Below are positions 5,948-7,682 of a stretch of DNA of 7,682 nucleotides, one piece after another. The translations under genes and the position numbers were made by a program. The notes beneath the pieces are model-generated. The model saw only the letters and a list, made by a program, of their open reading frames with translations, made no database searches and was not told the DNA's origin. The DNA lies in contig CABRZK010000110.1 of NCBI GenBank assembly GCA_902475415.1, positions 1 through 7,682 of the forward strand, written 5' to 3'. The first letter of the stretch is position 1. Every line of letters starts with the position of its first letter. This DNA comes from an uncultured Eubacterium sp. GTDB lineage: Bacteria > Bacillota > Clostridia > Lachnospirales > Lachnospiraceae.

Positions 5948-7078
5948 ATGAAGATTGAATATCTGAGAACAGCACAGAACAGTTATATGATTGTGAAAGA
6001 TGCAGATTTTGCGTTTGCACCGTATGAATTGCAGATGGTATTACATAATAAACTCAGAAATCTTGTACCATTGCAGATTATTGTGGCAGATGGAAAGGTT
6101 GAATACTGGTATGATGTTACCGGATTAAAGTCACTGGAACAGAAAATAGCGGTCAGTGCAGCAGATGGGATGATGATTCGACAGATTTTAGAAGGAATCT
6201 GTGCGATAAAGACAGAGCTGGAAAGCTATTTACTGGATGACCGGGATATTGATTACCATGCTTCTATGATCTTCTGGAACCGTACAGGCGAGGAAATTCT
6301 GTTTTGTTATATTCCGGGATATCGTAACTCAAATGGGGGTGGTGTACGGGAGCTATTTGAAGAAATCCTGCAGAATTTGAACCATTCTGACAGTGAGGCT
6401 GTGAGAATGGCGTATGGAATCTATGAGCGTTGCAGTGGGGAAGAACCGGTCATGGAAGATTATCGGGAATATCTGTATGGGAAAGAAAAGTCCCGGTCGC
6501 AGAAAGAGAAAACAGACATCACAAGCAAATCAGAAGAACTTTTTCTGCAAAAAGCTGCATTACAGAAAGAAGAAACAAATCCGGCCTGGGAGAACGGAAA
6601 ACGCCTGTTTTTTCTGAAAGGAAGAAAAAAGAAAAATTCATGGAAAGAGAAAGAAACATCCTGGTTTGATGAAACAGAGGAGCCATCTGAGATGGTTGCG
6701 GAGACTAATGCAGCATTGCACTGGGGAGAAACCATGTGTTTTTCTAATATAGAATTGGAGAAAATATGGGAATTGGTATATCAGGGGGATGGACTGGAAG
6801 ATGATATGCGATTAGACCATTTTCCGTATCTGATCGGGAAAAAAAGCGGTGGTGCAGATGGAATTCTGACGGCACAAACCGTGAGCCGACTGCATGCGAG
6901 AATCTTTGAAGAAAGTGGGGAGTTGTTTGTGGAGGATTTTAATTCGACGAATGGAACTTACCTGAACGGACATTTACTCCCGATGAATACACCTGCAAGA
7001 CTGAAGGAGGGGGATCGTCTGATTTTTGCAACAGAAGCATTTGAATTACAGAAAAGTACAGTTCCAAAGCTTCCGTGA
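5948..7078 (+). CDS. DUF6382 and FHA domain protein of the Tad operon
   Basis: The 376-aa protein has no membrane segment or signal and is probably cytoplasmic. Residues 1 to about 172 match the DUF6382 pattern (EYLRTAQNSYMIVKD near the start, YDVTGLKSLEQK to 66, YIPGY at 121-125, AYGIYERC near 155-162). A charged Lys/Glu-rich linker runs from about 172 to 285. The C terminus (about 290-370) is an FHA domain: LIGK at 295-298, then SRLH (313-316) and NSTNGT (332-337), the loops that bind phosphothreonine peptides, followed by LNG and a GDRLIFA segment. Proteins of this build commonly close clostridial Tad operons; the likely role is phosphorylation-dependent control or scaffolding of the pilus machine, partner unknown. 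I chose the ATG at 5948 because AGGGGG (5938-5943) precedes it by four bases; a GTG at 5918 would add ten residues without a good ribosome site. Confidence 0.85.
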   Translation: MKIEYLRTAQNSYMIVKDADFAFAPYELQMVLHNKLRNLVPLQIIVADGKVEYWYDVTGLKSLEQKIAVSAADGMMIRQILEGICAIKTELESYLLDDRDIDYHASMIFWNRTGEEILFCYIPGYRNSNGGGVRELFEEILQNLNHSDSEAVRMAYGIYERCSGEEPVMEDYREYLYGKEKSRSQKEKTDITSKSEELFLQKAALQKEETNPAWENGKRLFFLKGRKKKNSWKEKETSWFDETEEPSEMVAETNAALHWGETMCFSNIELEKIWELVYQGDGLEDDMRLDHFPYLIGKKSGGADGILTAQTVSRLHARIFEESGELFVEDFNSTNGTYLNGHLLPMNTPARLKEGDRLIFATEAFELQKSTVPKLP

Positions 7079-7148
7079 GATTATCATTTGAGTAGATATT
7101 GATGCAAAGATAAACCGGCAGACGAAAATGTATGTGGTTAAAATAAAT

Positions 7149-7177
7149 TTGATTTTTGAAGTGATTTTTTTTATACT
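7149..7177 (+). promoter_or_regulatory. Sigma-A-type promoter of the HIT gene
   Basis: TTGATT (7149-7154) and TATACT (7172-7177) are separated by 17 bases, close to the TTGACA/TATAAT consensus. They lie 35 bases upstream of the HIT start codon, in the only sizeable intergenic gap of the window (7079-7212), which otherwise holds no gene and no clear terminator for the tad operon. Transcription would start at about 7184, leaving a leader of about 29 bases carrying the ribosome site AGGAGGT (7198-7204). Confidence 0.62.
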
Positions 7178-7212
7178 AAAGGCAGATACATACAAGCAGG
7201 AGGTATAAAAAA

Positions 7213-7635
7213 ATGAAGGATGATAATTGTATTTTTTGTAAGCTGGCAAACAAAGAGATTCCTACAAATATTATTTATGAAGATGAGAAATTTACGGTGA
7301 TTCTGGATGCAAGTCCGGCTACAAAAGGACATGCATTGATCTTACCAAAAAATCATGCAGCTAATATTTATGAACTTCCGGACGAGGACGCAGCAGCCGT
7401 TTTTGTACTTGCCAAAAAAATGGCTACAAAGATGACAGAGATTTTACATTGTGACGGATTTAATATTGTTCAAAACAATGGTGAAGTAGCTGGACAGACA
7501 GTATTCCATTTCCATATGCATTTAATTCCACGTTACAAAAATGATGGTAACGAAGAAAAACTGAGCTGGAATCATGCAGATTTCTCTGCTGATGAGATTG
7601 CAGAAATCTGCCAGAAGCTGGATATGCGAGCATAA
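7213..7635 (+). CDS. HIT (histidine triad) family nucleotide-binding protein
   Basis: This is a HINT-type protein, a cytoplasmic purine nucleotide phosphoramidase/hydrolase family; the natural substrate of the bacterial members is usually uncertain. The 140-aa product has the full signature HFHMHLI (99-105), where the middle His101 is the expected nucleophile, preceded by NNGEVAGQTV (88-97). The N-terminal Cys6-x2-Cys9 and His48 (in LPKNHAA) with His99 form the zinc site seen in many HIT proteins. Length and order are normal and the gene looks intact. The ATG at 7213 follows AGGAGGT (7198-7204) by eight bases. It has its own promoter and no visible link in function to the Tad operon; it is an ordinary housekeeping neighbour. 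Confidence 0.93.
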   Translation: MKDDNCIFCKLANKEIPTNIIYEDEKFTVILDASPATKGHALILPKNHAANIYELPDEDAAAVFVLAKKMATKMTEILHCDGFNIVQNNGEVAGQTVFHFHMHLIPRYKNDGNEEKLSWNHADFSADEIAEICQKLDMRA

Positions 7636-7640
7636 GAAAA

Positions 7641-7669
7641 AGACAGATTTACAAAAAAGAATTCTGTCT
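7641..7669 (-). terminator. Possible rho-independent terminator, best oriented for a leftward transcript
   Basis: AGACAGA (7641-7647) and TCTGTCT (7663-7669) form a perfect 7-bp stem with a 15-base loop. On the + strand it is preceded by an A-run and followed by AAAAATC, not T. Read on the minus strand the stem is followed by TTTTC, the expected arrangement for a gene coming in from beyond the right edge. It may work weakly for the HIT gene too. The long loop and short T-run keep this tentative. Confidence 0.38.
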
Positions 7670-7682
7670 AAAAATCTGAAAG

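Noticed and set aside
1..7682. CRISPR arrays, tRNA or rRNA genes, and minus-strand genes
   Set aside because: No regularly spaced repeats and no tRNA or rRNA sequence were seen. The minus-strand open frames are shadows of well-supported + strand genes, lacking ribosome sites and domain patterns.

Overview
The window is most of a Tad (tight adherence / Flp-type pilus) operon of a Gram-positive bacterium, followed by an independent HIT-family gene. Everything called reads on the + strand. Moderate-to-low GC, strong purine-rich Shine-Dalgarno sequences, the small one-helix Flp pilin, the DUF5702-type and TadE-type proteins and the DUF6382+FHA protein together point to a clostridial organism, most likely a Lachnospiraceae-type gut Firmicute. 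This is inferred from family content, not from a database match.

Layout. Bases 1-104 are AT-rich, palindrome-rich and non-coding. They abut, without any normal 5' gene portion, the last ~120 codons of the secretion ATPase gene cpaF/tadA (111-476); the ATP-binding part of that gene is absent. Then come tadB (463-1239) and tadC (1267-2517), the inner-membrane platform; a 59-aa Flp prepilin (2598-2777) with a clear class III signal (G17, Glu at +5); a 490-aa DUF5702-like membrane-anchored extracellular protein (2777-4249); a TadE-like pseudopilin with two C-terminal His/Cys motifs (4300-5226); an A24 prepilin peptidase (5195-5626); a second, very short TadE-like pseudopilin (5630-5899); and a DUF6382+FHA regulatory protein (5948-7078). 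Gene ends overlap or nearly touch at most junctions, as in one co-transcribed operon. After 134 bases holding a good sigma-A-type promoter lies a HIT/HINT-type nucleotide hydrolase (7213-7635). The window ends with a hairpin better oriented as a terminator for a leftward transcript arriving from beyond the right edge.

How the genes work together. The A24 peptidase trims the Flp prepilin and probably the TadE-like proteins. TadB and TadC form the platform on which the CpaF ATPase would drive pilus assembly. The DUF5702 and TadE proteins are likely minor or surface components, and the FHA protein may link the machine to Ser/Thr phosphorylation. With cpaF reduced to a C-terminal stub, this copy of the system should lack its motor unless the rest of the gene or another ATPase is elsewhere.

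The two most notable signals are that abrupt cpaF truncation, and a 145-bp element (4306-4450) with 26-bp imperfect terminal inverted repeats (24/26 matching, 13 bp perfect at the inner end). The element forms almost the whole N-terminal leader of TadE, has opposite strand composition to its surroundings, and looks like a miniature mobile or invertible cassette carried in frame.
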